In this document: in pieces, positions 1 through 5,852 of the stretch
How the letters are laid out: each line of letters opens with the position of its first letter
How positions within the stretch are numbered: position 1 is the first letter of the stretch
Assembly (NCBI GenBank): GCA_021849435.1
Contig: JAJZSX010000164.1
Location: 1 to 5,910, forward strand
Direction of reading: 5' to 3'
DNA from: Actinomycetes bacterium
Lineage (GTDB): Bacteria > Actinomycetota > Acidimicrobiia > Acidimicrobiales > RAAP-2
Length of the DNA: 5,910 bases
Made by a program: the position numbers and the translations under genes
The notes under the pieces: model-generated
Databases searched by the model: none
What the model saw: the letters and a program-made list of their open reading frames with translations, nothing else
Told to the model about the DNA's origin: nothing

Positions 1-566
1 TTGGCTTCACTAATGGGCGTGAAACCTGCCAGTTCGACCAGGATCTCGCCGTAGTTGCCCGCCGAGTGGATGAGAAGGCCCCGCAGCAGCGTCCCTTCGC
101 AGAGGCGCTCACCCAACGCAACCGCCGCACTCGACTGACCGGTCGCCACGTCGTGGCGATAGAGGGCGACGTCGTGTGCGTTCACCACGTGACACGGGCC
201 CCGCTGGGAGAACGTCAAGGGCATCCGGTGCAGCAGAACCCAGGCCGTCATCATCTTGGTCAGGCTGGCGATCGCCACGCGCGGCTGGTAGGGCGACACC
301 GCAGCGACCGCCACGTCGGGGGCGAGGACCGCCGCACTCTCGCCCACGGGCCAGGTCAGGGTGCGCGCCACCGTGGTCGTCGTGGTCGGCAGCGTGGTCG
401 TCGTGGTGGAAAGGGTCGTCGTCGAGCCGGGCAGAGTGCTGACCGAGGAAGTCGTCGTCGTCGAGTGCGACGACGCCGCGACCGCCGACACCGAATAGGT
501 CATCGCGACAAGGCCACCAGCGACGATGAGTGCCATGGGACGAAGGAACGGGGTGCGCGAGTTCAT
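1..566 (-). CDS. D-alanyl-D-alanine carboxypeptidase (peptidase S11), C-terminus beyond window
   Basis: Serine D,D-peptidase expected to remove the terminal D-Ala from peptidoglycan pentapeptide stems outside the membrane. Reading from the ATG at 566-564 gives 188 residues with no stop before the window edge, so the gene is partial only because of the window. Residues 11-31 are a hydrophobic signal peptide or anchor. Residues 34-66 form a Ser/Thr-rich linker with two runs of five threonines. The S11 active-site tetrad S-L-T-K lies at 101-104, followed by M-M-T-A as in the family. The second motif is S-A-G-N-Y at 168-172, which departs from the usual S-x-N spacing. The third motif (K-T-G) would lie outside the window. 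Cys125 and Cys156 could form a disulfide. Ribosome binding is weak (GGCGG just upstream), and an alternative ATG lies at 536. It is divergent from the L,D-transpeptidase at 680. A penicillin-binding protein relative without carboxypeptidase activity is possible but less likely. Confidence 0.86.
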   Translation of the reverse strand, partial: MNSRTPFLRPMALIVAGGLVAMTYSVSAVAASSHSTTTTSSVSTLPGSTTTLSTTTTTLPTTTTTVARTLTWPVGESAAVLAPDVAVAAVSPYQPRVAIASLTKMMTAWVLLHRMPLTFSQRGPCHVVNAHDVALYRHDVATGQSSAAVALGERLCEGTLLRGLLIHSAGNYGEILVELAGFTPISEA

Positions 567-679
567 TACCGCCGCACAGTAATCGCCCGCGGCACCCGCC
601 GGACTTCACGAGCGACCTGGACGCCGCGATCCGTGCGCGTGACGTCATCATTGTCCTCTCGCGTCGATAGGGTGAATCA
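567..679. promoter_or_regulatory. Divergent intergenic control region between two cell-wall genes
   Basis: This 113-base spacer must hold the promoters of both the carboxypeptidase (minus) and the L,D-transpeptidase (plus), unless either is read from elsewhere. Visible elements are an 8-base perfect palindrome, TGACGTCA, at 640-647 and the sequence TAGGGT at 668-673 just before the plus-strand start. No convincing -35/-10 pair with standard spacing is seen in either direction. The role as a shared promoter is inferred from gene orientation. Confidence 0.5.
668..674 (+). promoter_or_regulatory. Ribosome binding site or leaderless -10 element before the L,D-transpeptidase
   Basis: AGGGTG at 669-674 lies seven bases (AGGG core) from the ATG at 680 and could act as a modest Shine-Dalgarno site. 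The overlapping hexamer TAGGGT (668-673) fits the actinobacterial TAnnnT -10 pattern. It sits at exactly -12 to -7 if transcription began at the A of the ATG, so a leaderless transcript is an alternative reading. The sequence alone cannot decide between them. Confidence 0.35.
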
Positions 680-1600
680 ATGGCCCCACCAGCCCTTCGC
701 CGACTCCTGACCCTGTGCGCCGCCGTGATCGCGGTCGCCCCACTGGTGGCCACGACACCGGCGTCGGCCCAGGGGACGCGTCCGGCGGCCGTCAATCCCC
801 GCTCGGTGGTCTTCTCGATTGCCCTCGAAGACCAGCTCCTCGCCAATCTGAACTTCCTGCCCGTGGCCTTCGTACCCGCTTCGACGCCGAAGCCCAAGCC
901 ACCCACCACCACCACCACCACGACCTCACCGACCACGACCTCACCGACCACGACCTCACCGTCGACCACCACGACGCTGAGCGCCCCGGCCCGGCGACCG
1001 CAATCGGTGCGCGTGACCCCGGTGACGCTTCAGCGCGGCCACTACGTGTGGCGTTTCAACGATCTTCCGCCGTCTCTCAAGGCCAGTTGGCACGTGGGTA
1101 CCCTCAACGTGGTCCTTCGTGGCGCCTTGATGAGATTCCAGGCCCAGCACCACCTCCCCGTCACGGGCGACATGTACCCCCCGACGTGGTTCGCACTGGT
1201 AACCGCCGCGCTGCGCCACCAAAAGAGCGACGAGACCTACAACTTCGTCGTCGTTCGCCGCGCCCTCCCCCAGCGCGTCTGGCTATATCGAAACGGCAAG
1301 ATCTCCTTCACGACTCTGGCCAACACCGGCATCGCCGCCGCGCCCACCGCCCCGGGAACCTTCACCGTGTACCTGCGCTACGTGACGACCACGATGTCGG
1401 GCACCCTGCCCGACGGCAAGCCCTATCACGACACCGGCATCCCGTGGACGTCATACTTCAACGGCGGCGACGCTCTGCACGGCTTCATCCGCTCCTCCTA
1501 CGGCTGGCCCCAAAGCCTGGGCTGCGTGGAGATGCCCTTCGCAACCGCGAAGATCCTCTGGCCCTACACCCCGCTCGGCACCCTCGTCACCGTCGAGTAG
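680..1600 (+). CDS. Secreted L,D-transpeptidase with peptidoglycan-binding domain (YkuD family)
   Basis: A 306-residue exported enzyme expected to form 3->3 cross-links in peptidoglycan, or to attach groups to it, using tetrapeptide donors. Residues 1-30 are a signal peptide ending in A-S-A before Gln31. Residues 76-99 are a Thr/Ser/Pro linker that includes three T-T-T-S-P repeats. Residues about 115-180 resemble a PG_binding_1 module (F-Q-x-x-H-x-L-P-V-T-G, then T-W). The YkuD catalytic domain spans about 187-305, with family-like blocks around P-G-T-F-T-V-Y-L-R-Y (225-234) and W-T-S-Y-F-N-G-G (256-263). The active site runs from His267 to Cys282 in S-L-G-C-V-E-M. The usual S-H-G-C histidine is leucine here, a variant I believe occurs in related actinobacterial enzymes. 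The ATG was chosen because the signal peptide begins there and AGGGTG precedes it. It is divergent from a D,D-carboxypeptidase that would make its donor substrate. Its stop codon abuts that of the convergent hydrolase gene. Confidence 0.9.
   Translation: MAPPALRRLLTLCAAVIAVAPLVATTPASAQGTRPAAVNPRSVVFSIALEDQLLANLNFLPVAFVPASTPKPKPPTTTTTTTSPTTTSPTTTSPSTTTTLSAPARRPQSVRVTPVTLQRGHYVWRFNDLPPSLKASWHVGTLNVVLRGALMRFQAQHHLPVTGDMYPPTWFALVTAALRHQKSDETYNFVVVRRALPQRVWLYRNGKISFTTLANTGIAAAPTAPGTFTVYLRYVTTTMSGTLPDGKPYHDTGIPWTSYFNGGDALHGFIRSSYGWPQSLGCVEMPFATAKILWPYTPLGTLVTVE
917..961 (+). repeat. Three perfect 15-base tandem repeats coding for a Thr-rich linker
   Basis: The unit ACCACGACCTCACCG occurs three times head to tail (917-931, 932-946, 947-961) without mismatch. 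It is in frame and encodes T-T-T-S-P three times (residues 80-94) in the L,D-transpeptidase linker. Flanking ACC/ACG triplets extend the low-complexity tract. Identical copies suggest recent slippage, so linker length may vary between strains. Confidence 0.93.
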
Positions 1601-1607
1601 CTAGCTA
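1598..1607. other. Palindromic junction of two convergent stop codons
   Basis: TAGCTAGCTA is a perfect 10-base palindrome. The plus-strand L,D-transpeptidase ends with TAG at 1598-1600. The minus-strand hydrolase ends with TAG read from 1603-1601. The two coding regions touch with no base between them, so any transcription terminator must lie inside the opposing gene. A short GC-rich stem (1611-1615 with 1624-1628) lies next to it inside the hydrolase gene but has no U-rich tail. Confidence 0.85.
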
Positions 1608-3040
1608 AGAGCCGGCCAACGACCCGGCCGCCCGGGCTCAAGGAGCATGTCGGTGTACTCGCGCGCCAGGTGCTCCTGGCGCCAGACCAGCATCTCTTGA
1701 GCTGCACGAAGGATGCGGTCAGCGTCGGTGCACTCGCTACGCCAAGTGGGATCAAGCCCCAGGTCGAAGCACTTGAAAGTCCCGTCGCCGAACTGCACGT
1801 AGGCGATGTCTTCGCCGACGCCCACCGCCAGGTTCTGTCTAGACAGCGTGCGGTCACGCGGCCAGCGGGTCTCGGCTTCGGCGATGAAATACGAGCGGTA
1901 GTCCCACTCGTAGTGCGCGCTCGTGCGCCAGTCGCTGACTTCGCCGTCGAGCAGAGGCGTAAGGACCCGTCCGTCGAACTGCGCGGGAATCTCGAGGCCC
2001 AGCGCGTCGGCGAGGGTTGGCGCGAGGTCCACGTTCTCGGTGAAGCGCTCGATGACCTCTCCGCGGCGGGTCCGACGAGGATCTCGCCAGATGCCGAGGA
2101 TGTGATAGCTCTGGGGAAAGAAGCCGAGCTTCTGGATGAGTCCGTGGTCGCCGAGCTGATCACCGTGATCCGAGGTCACGACGACGAGGGTGTCCTGCCA
2201 CTCGCCACGATCCTTGATCGCGGACATCACGCGCCCCAGGTTGGCGTCGACCTCGCTGATCATCCCGTAATACTGGGCGCGCAGGCGGCGAATCACCTCC
2301 TCCTCGCGCGGCGCCGCGCTCGCCGACACCCCCAGGGCCATCTCGTGTAGCGGGTGGCGCCCACCCGCCTCGACAGGTGAGATCGGCATCGCGACGTCGG
2401 CCGGATCGTAGAGGGTCGCGTACTCGCCCGCGGCGGCGTAGGGCGGATGGGGCCGCAGGTAGCTGAGGTGAGCGAACCAGCCGAAGTCCTGCGTGGCCAG
2501 CCATTCGAGGAACTTAGTCGTGAGAAAGCTCGTCAGCGAGTGCTCGGCGGGACGCTCGGGCTCGCCCATCAGTGAGAGCCGCCAGCCGTAGGGGACGTCG
2601 TAACCGAGGTCGCGCAGGTATTCGACCCACGTGGCCTGACTCTCGGGCAGGTAGTGGCCCAGGGCAAAACCTGGCAACACCCCCTCGTAGCTGTCCAACC
2701 GCGGATCATCGGGCCCCTCGGCCATCGCAGGATCGATTCCCTGGTCCGTGTAGCCAAAGAGCGTGGGAACGTAACCGGCGCGACGCGCCATCATCGCCAC
2801 GTTGTCAAATCGTGCCGAGAGTGGTGAGCCGTTGGCCACTACCCGGTTGTTCATCTGATAGGTGCCGGTGTAAAGGGCGGCTCGTCCGGGCGAACACGGT
2901 GCCGCCTGGGAGTAGTGACGAGCCAGGCGCACGCCCTCGCTCGCCAGGGAGTCGAGGGTGGGGGTGGCTACCAAGAAGTTCCCCGCGGCGCCGTAGGCGT
3001 CCGCGCGGAACTGGTCGAGGGTGATGAAGAGAACGTTCAC
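1601..3040 (-). CDS. Formylglycine-dependent sulfatase / phosphonate monoester hydrolase-like enzyme
   Basis: An alkaline-phosphatase-superfamily hydrolase of 479 residues from the chosen GTG. It should cleave sulfate, phosphate or phosphonate esters in the cytoplasm, as no signal peptide is seen. The N-terminus V-N-V-L-F-I-T-L-D-Q (metal ligand Asp9) is typical for the fold. Cys49 in C-S-P-G-R (49-53) is the sulfatase C-x-P-x-R site, whose cysteine is oxidised to formylglycine. Further matches are M-N-N-R (63-66), H191 before L-S-Y-L-R-P-H-P-P, T-S-D-H-G-D-Q-L-G-D-H-G (289-300, metal ligands Asp291/His292), and Lys304. From memory, the wording of these blocks and of H-Y-E-W-D-Y-R (376-382) resembles rhizobial/Burkholderia phosphonate monoester hydrolases more than classic arylsulfatases. 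GTG at 3040 starts exactly at the conserved fold with AAGG about 10 bases upstream. An in-frame ATG at 3163 would add 41 atypical residues and has no ribosome site. The gene is last in the presumed operon. Its true substrate is unknown. Confidence 0.88.
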   Translation of the reverse strand: MNVLFITLDQFRADAYGAAGNFLVATPTLDSLASEGVRLARHYSQAAPCSPGRAALYTGTYQMNNRVVANGSPLSARFDNVAMMARRAGYVPTLFGYTDQGIDPAMAEGPDDPRLDSYEGVLPGFALGHYLPESQATWVEYLRDLGYDVPYGWRLSLMGEPERPAEHSLTSFLTTKFLEWLATQDFGWFAHLSYLRPHPPYAAAGEYATLYDPADVAMPISPVEAGGRHPLHEMALGVSASAAPREEEVIRRLRAQYYGMISEVDANLGRVMSAIKDRGEWQDTLVVVTSDHGDQLGDHGLIQKLGFFPQSYHILGIWRDPRRTRRGEVIERFTENVDLAPTLADALGLEIPAQFDGRVLTPLLDGEVSDWRTSAHYEWDYRSYFIAEAETRWPRDRTLSRQNLAVGVGEDIAYVQFGDGTFKCFDLGLDPTWRSECTDADRILRAAQEMLVWRQEHLAREYTDMLLEPGRPGRWPALS

Positions 3041-3174
3041 GCGGCTACGACCTTGCTCGATCGAGGTTGCACGCGATGCTACCCGTCGAGCTGCCACCGA
3101 TGGATGTGAAATGTAATCAACATCGTGACCGCGACCCGGCGAGAGCTCTGATTCCGCGCCCATGGGAGACGCGG
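3041..3174 (-). promoter_or_regulatory. Spacer between amidase and hydrolase genes, possible internal promoter region
   Basis: These 134 bases lie between the amidase stop and the preferred GTG of the hydrolase. The middle (about 3108-3125) is clearly richer in A and T than the surroundings and contains an imperfect dyad on the minus strand, TGTTGATTACATTTCACA (3123-3106), with TGT/ACA ends. No well-spaced promoter hexamers or terminator hairpin are seen. The AAGG ribosome-binding candidate is at 3054-3051. The stretch is coding only if translation starts at the upstream ATG at 3163. Confidence 0.3.
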
Positions 3175-4215
3175 CTACTTCGTTTCCAGATAGGCCTTTC
3201 CGATGGCCTTCAGGCGCGCATGCACGCCATTCAGGGGCGCTACCGCGGGCAAGTAGTCCTTACGCAGCTTGGCAACCACCGTGTAGTTGGTATCGACCAC
3301 ATTGGCGATCGGCGCCTCGACCGCCTGGGACACGAATTGGTAGGAATCCATCATCGAGAGGCCAGTGAGTTCGGCAACCCAGTGCACCATCTGAGCCTGG
3401 CTAATTCGGAACGCATCCTCGAGAGGCTTGGTCGATCCTGTCGTGAAGATTGCGGTGTCGCTCTCCAAGCGCGGCCACAGTACTGGCGGGACGTTCTTGA
3501 TGACGTCAATGACGATGACGGTGTCCATCGCAGTCTCCACTGCAACGCCGCACGTCTCGCCCTCACCCTGGCGCGCGTGGCCATCACCGAAGCTGAAGAG
3601 AGCGCCCTCAACGTTGACGCCGAGATAGCAGGTCACGCCCGCGCGCATTTCGGGGGTGTCCATATTGCCGCCCCAGTCTCCCGGCGTCAGTGCAGATCGC
3701 GCCTCATTCAGAGCGGGTGCCACCCCGACGGTGCCATGCATGGGATCGAGAGGCAGTTCGTAGGTCGCGTCCGACTCTCTCGCTTCGTAGCGCACGGTGC
3801 GCTTCTCCCTATCGATGCGATATACCCAGGTCATTTCCGGCAACGGTGCGTGCAGCATTTGGGTGAAGCCGTTCGCCGTCAGTGCCCCAAACAGCGGCAC
3901 CGTCGTCGAGAAACCCAGCGTGTGACGTGGTTCGATGCTTGCGAAGTGCACCGCCAACACGTCACCCGGCTGCGCACCTTCGACGAAAAATGGCCCCGTC
4001 TGAGGGTTGAGGAATCGGTGATCGCATACTTCGCTTACGAGGTCATCAACTGAGCGGATCGCCCCGGCGAAGCAGTCCAGACTTGAGGTGTCCAACACCT
4101 GACCGGGTGAAATCGTTGCACGAGGCTCGGCACCGCCGAAAGTGTAGACCAGGCGGCTCGGATCACCTTCGTGGTCCATCTCGTAGTTCAGAACAGAGGT
4201 GTGATCGAAACTCAT
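3175..4215 (-). CDS. Acetamidase/formamidase family amidohydrolase
   Basis: A 346-residue cytoplasmic enzyme expected to hydrolyse a short amide (acetamide, formamide or a larger relative) to acid plus ammonia or amine. Family hallmarks appear in order: L-N-P-Q-T-G-P (69-75) with E-G-A-Q-P-G-D-V-L-A-V (79-89); P-M-H-G-T-V-G-V-A-P (158-167); G-D-W-G-G-N-M-D (179-186); a glycine-rich G-D-G-H-A-R-Q-G-E-G-E (210-220). These polar motifs build the metal/active-site pocket in this family. The length is nearer the shorter members than the roughly 400-residue FmdA/AmdA enzymes of methylotrophs and mycobacteria. The ATG at 4215 is preceded by GGAG five bases away, a good ribosome site. It lies 72 bases after the permease and upstream of the sulfatase-like gene on the same strand, which suggests a shared catabolic job. 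By eye its base composition is somewhat less GC-rich than the cell-wall genes. The exact amide substrate cannot be told. Confidence 0.91.
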   Translation of the reverse strand: MSFDHTSVLNYEMDHEGDPSRLVYTFGGAEPRATISPGQVLDTSSLDCFAGAIRSVDDLVSEVCDHRFLNPQTGPFFVEGAQPGDVLAVHFASIEPRHTLGFSTTVPLFGALTANGFTQMLHAPLPEMTWVYRIDREKRTVRYEARESDATYELPLDPMHGTVGVAPALNEARSALTPGDWGGNMDTPEMRAGVTCYLGVNVEGALFSFGDGHARQGEGETCGVAVETAMDTVIVIDVIKNVPPVLWPRLESDTAIFTTGSTKPLEDAFRISQAQMVHWVAELTGLSMMDSYQFVSQAVEAPIANVVDTNYTVVAKLRKDYLPAVAPLNGVHARLKAIGKAYLETK

Positions 4216-4287
4216 GAGCTCTCCATCCCTCGTTGAATCACACTATCGCCGCTGCCTCCCGCACCGGCAAGAGCAACGTCCCTGCCT
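4216..4287 (-). other. Short spacer between permease and amidase genes with amidase ribosome binding site
   Basis: The 72 bases between the permease stop and the amidase start contain GGATGGAGAG shortly before the amidase ATG, with the GGAG core at 4224-4221. There is no stable hairpin followed by a U-run, so nothing argues against read-through from the permease gene. Confidence 0.55.
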
Positions 4288-5733
4288 TTATTCGTGGACG
4301 AAGGCAACCGCGTCAACAGAGTCTGGCGACTTGGATCGAAGGACTAGCAGCGACACGAGGCCAACGATCGCCCACGCCCCCATAGCCCACGCACCATAGG
4401 ACAAGGGCGCCGGAAGTGCCGACACGAACTTGAGCCCGGGCACTCCCGTGATGCCGGCCGCGTTCATAAAGCCCGGCACCAGGAAGACAAAGCCGAGGAT
4501 CGGCACCACGATGTGCAACCCCGCGTGACGCTCTTCACGGCGGTGCTTGGCAAAGTATCCGATGCAGGCCAAGTTGGTGATCGCGTACACGACGACCACG
4601 ACAACGACGAGGCCAGTCGCCACAATGCCGAACGCCGTGGTCGGCCCGTACTTCGCTCCCAGGGCCAGCGCGATCACCAGACCCAAGATCAACTGGATGA
4701 TCAGAGCGTTCTGCGGTGAACGGTGCTTCTCATTGAGCTTGGCCAGCGACTTCGGGAAGGCGCCGGCGCGGCCGAAGGCGAAGGCCGTGCGAGTGAACAC
4801 GTTGGTGCCCGCAATGGCGTTCGCCAGGGTCGAGTTGATGATGGCGAAGAGCACGAGCGCCCAGAACACGATCGACACCGAGTTTGCAAGTCCGTCCCAC
4901 GGCACGCCGTTGGCTGAGGCCGCGAATCCCGTGAACTTGCTCGGACCGAAGGCGACATCGGCTGCGTAGGTGGAGAACGCGTAGAGGATGCCGATGCAGA
5001 CGGTCGCGATCATGATGGCGCGAGGGACATTGCGCCGCGGATTCTCGGTCTCTTCGGCCATGGGAGCGGCCGCTTCAAACCCCGAGAAGGCCAGGAGGGT
5101 GAACACCGAACCCGCGATCACACCACTCCAGCCGTGAAAGCCAGCCGCAGTTGCGTACTTGGGAGTGAACACCGCGAGCGTGTTGTGTCCGCCGGCCTTG
5201 ACGATCAGAACAACCGACAGAAGGGCGAACACCGCGATCTCCACGAAACCCAGGATGGTCGCGGTCTTGGCAGAGGTGCGGATGCCGAGCCACACGGTAT
5301 AGCAGACGAGAATGGTGCCGAGTGCCGTGAACACCCACCAACTCCCCAAGGGGAACGAGTGAACCTTCGAGTTCCACTCGCCGGCCACCGTGTAGCCGAG
5401 CTGGAGCATGACCAACGGGACGATCAGAACCTCCACCGCCGCGTAGCCCCAGCCGACGAGAAAGCCCACCCACGGACGCAGCCCGATCGCGCTGTAGGTG
5501 GCCACCGAACCCGACGAAGGGATGTGCTTGGCCAACTGGCCGATGCTCGAAGCGGTGAAGAAGATCCCCACGAAGGCGAAGATTACGGCGAGAGGGAGTG
5601 CGCCACCCGCGAGAGGTGCGCCGAAGGGAATCGATGCGGCGATCGCCGCTCCTGGCGCCATGGAGCAGATCGACTGGAAGACCACCTCGCGCAGGCCGAT
5701 CGCATTGCGTTGAAGTTGCATTTCAGTGGTCAT
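4288..5733 (-). CDS. APC-superfamily amino acid/amine permease
   Basis: A 481-residue integral membrane transporter with about 12 predicted hydrophobic segments, the usual size and topology of APC secondary carriers. It probably imports an amino acid, amine or similar solute by proton or sodium symport. The first helix carries the family-like S-M-A-P-G-A-A-I-A (24-32). I-P-S-S-G-S (71-76) matches the APC loop after helix 2. F-S-G-F-E-A (216-221), with E-E-T-E-N-P-R-R-N-V-P-R-A-I (227-240), is the conserved helix 6 and following loop. Seven valines in a row (376-382) lie in one later helix. The ATG at 5733 is chosen because GGGGGAG lies a few bases upstream, a strong ribosome site; a second Met at residue 5 is also in frame. 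As the first gene of the minus-strand set, it likely supplies the substrate for the downstream amidase and ester hydrolase. Specificity within the APC group cannot be assigned. Confidence 0.92.
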   Translation of the reverse strand: MTTEMQLQRNAIGLREVVFQSICSMAPGAAIAASIPFGAPLAGGALPLAVIFAFVGIFFTASSIGQLAKHIPSSGSVATYSAIGLRPWVGFLVGWGYAAVEVLIVPLVMLQLGYTVAGEWNSKVHSFPLGSWWVFTALGTILVCYTVWLGIRTSAKTATILGFVEIAVFALLSVVLIVKAGGHNTLAVFTPKYATAAGFHGWSGVIAGSVFTLLAFSGFEAAAPMAEETENPRRNVPRAIMIATVCIGILYAFSTYAADVAFGPSKFTGFAASANGVPWDGLANSVSIVFWALVLFAIINSTLANAIAGTNVFTRTAFAFGRAGAFPKSLAKLNEKHRSPQNALIIQLILGLVIALALGAKYGPTTAFGIVATGLVVVVVVVYAITNLACIGYFAKHRREERHAGLHIVVPILGFVFLVPGFMNAAGITGVPGLKFVSALPAPLSYGAWAMGAWAIVGLVSLLVLRSKSPDSVDAVAFVHE

Positions 5734-5774
5734 TGTCTCCCCCGAGCTCGTTGTTGGAAGAGATTAACGCGACT

Positions 5775-5825
5775 ACTACGTCGTCCGATGGATTGATCGA
5801 CACGTTTCGTAGTGGACAACGACGT
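5775..5825. repeat. Overlapping inverted repeats upstream of the permease gene
   Basis: ACGTCGT at 5778-5784 is the exact reverse complement of ACGACGT at 5819-5825. Overlapping it, ACTACG at 5775-5780 pairs with CGTAGT at 5808-5813. The two pairings compete, so only one stem could form at a time. The arms are only 6-7 bases long and 27-34 bases apart. Chance occurrence in GC-rich DNA is possible, but the position upstream of a probable promoter makes regulator binding worth considering. Confidence 0.35.
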
Positions 5826-5835
5826 CTCGTGAATG

Positions 5836-5852
5836 ATCACGGAGGTTGTGAT
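5836..5852. repeat. Small hairpin / possible operator near the right edge
   Basis: ATCAC (5836-5840) and GTGAT (5848-5852) form a 5-base inverted repeat around a 7-base loop, and TGATCA (5834-5839) is itself a palindrome. It lies about 100 bases upstream of the permease start, a distance at which activators or repressors may bind. The short arms keep this tentative. Confidence 0.25.

Noticed and set aside
66..710. Plus-strand open frame rich in Arg, antisense to the carboxypeptidase
   Set aside because: The Arg/Gly/His-heavy composition is typical of a shadow frame in GC-rich DNA. The opposite strand encodes the S-L-T-K enzyme.
109..972. Long minus-strand open frame overlapping the carboxypeptidase and the L,D-transpeptidase start
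   Set aside because: It encodes low-complexity Val/Gly and Asp/His runs that are out-of-frame readings of the Thr-rich linkers. It covers the divergent promoter region and conflicts with two well-supported genes.
715..1608. Plus-strand frame with a polyhistidine stretch inside the L,D-transpeptidase gene
   Set aside because: The histidines come from reading the ACC repeat one base off. The in-frame protein has a signal peptide and a full YkuD domain.
1609..1639. GC-rich inverted repeats as a bidirectional terminator
   Set aside because: The stem GCCGG/CCGGC is only 5 bases with an 8-base loop, lies within the hydrolase coding region, and lacks a U-rich tail on either strand.
1670..2350. Plus-strand open frame antisense to the hydrolase
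   Set aside because: No recognisable domain, and it lies wholly inside a convincing enzyme gene on the other strand.
3067..4053. Long plus-strand open frame antisense to the amidase
   Set aside because: No family resemblance and a His/Arg-rich composition. The amidase motifs on the minus strand are unambiguous.
4216..4287. Terminator or attenuator between the permease and amidase genes
   Set aside because: Only weak GCCG/CGGC pairing is possible and no T-run follows.
5134..5796. Plus-strand open frame antisense to the permease N-terminus and running into its upstream region
   Set aside because: Charged, low-complexity composition as expected for the complement of membrane-helix codons. No ribosome site or domain seen.
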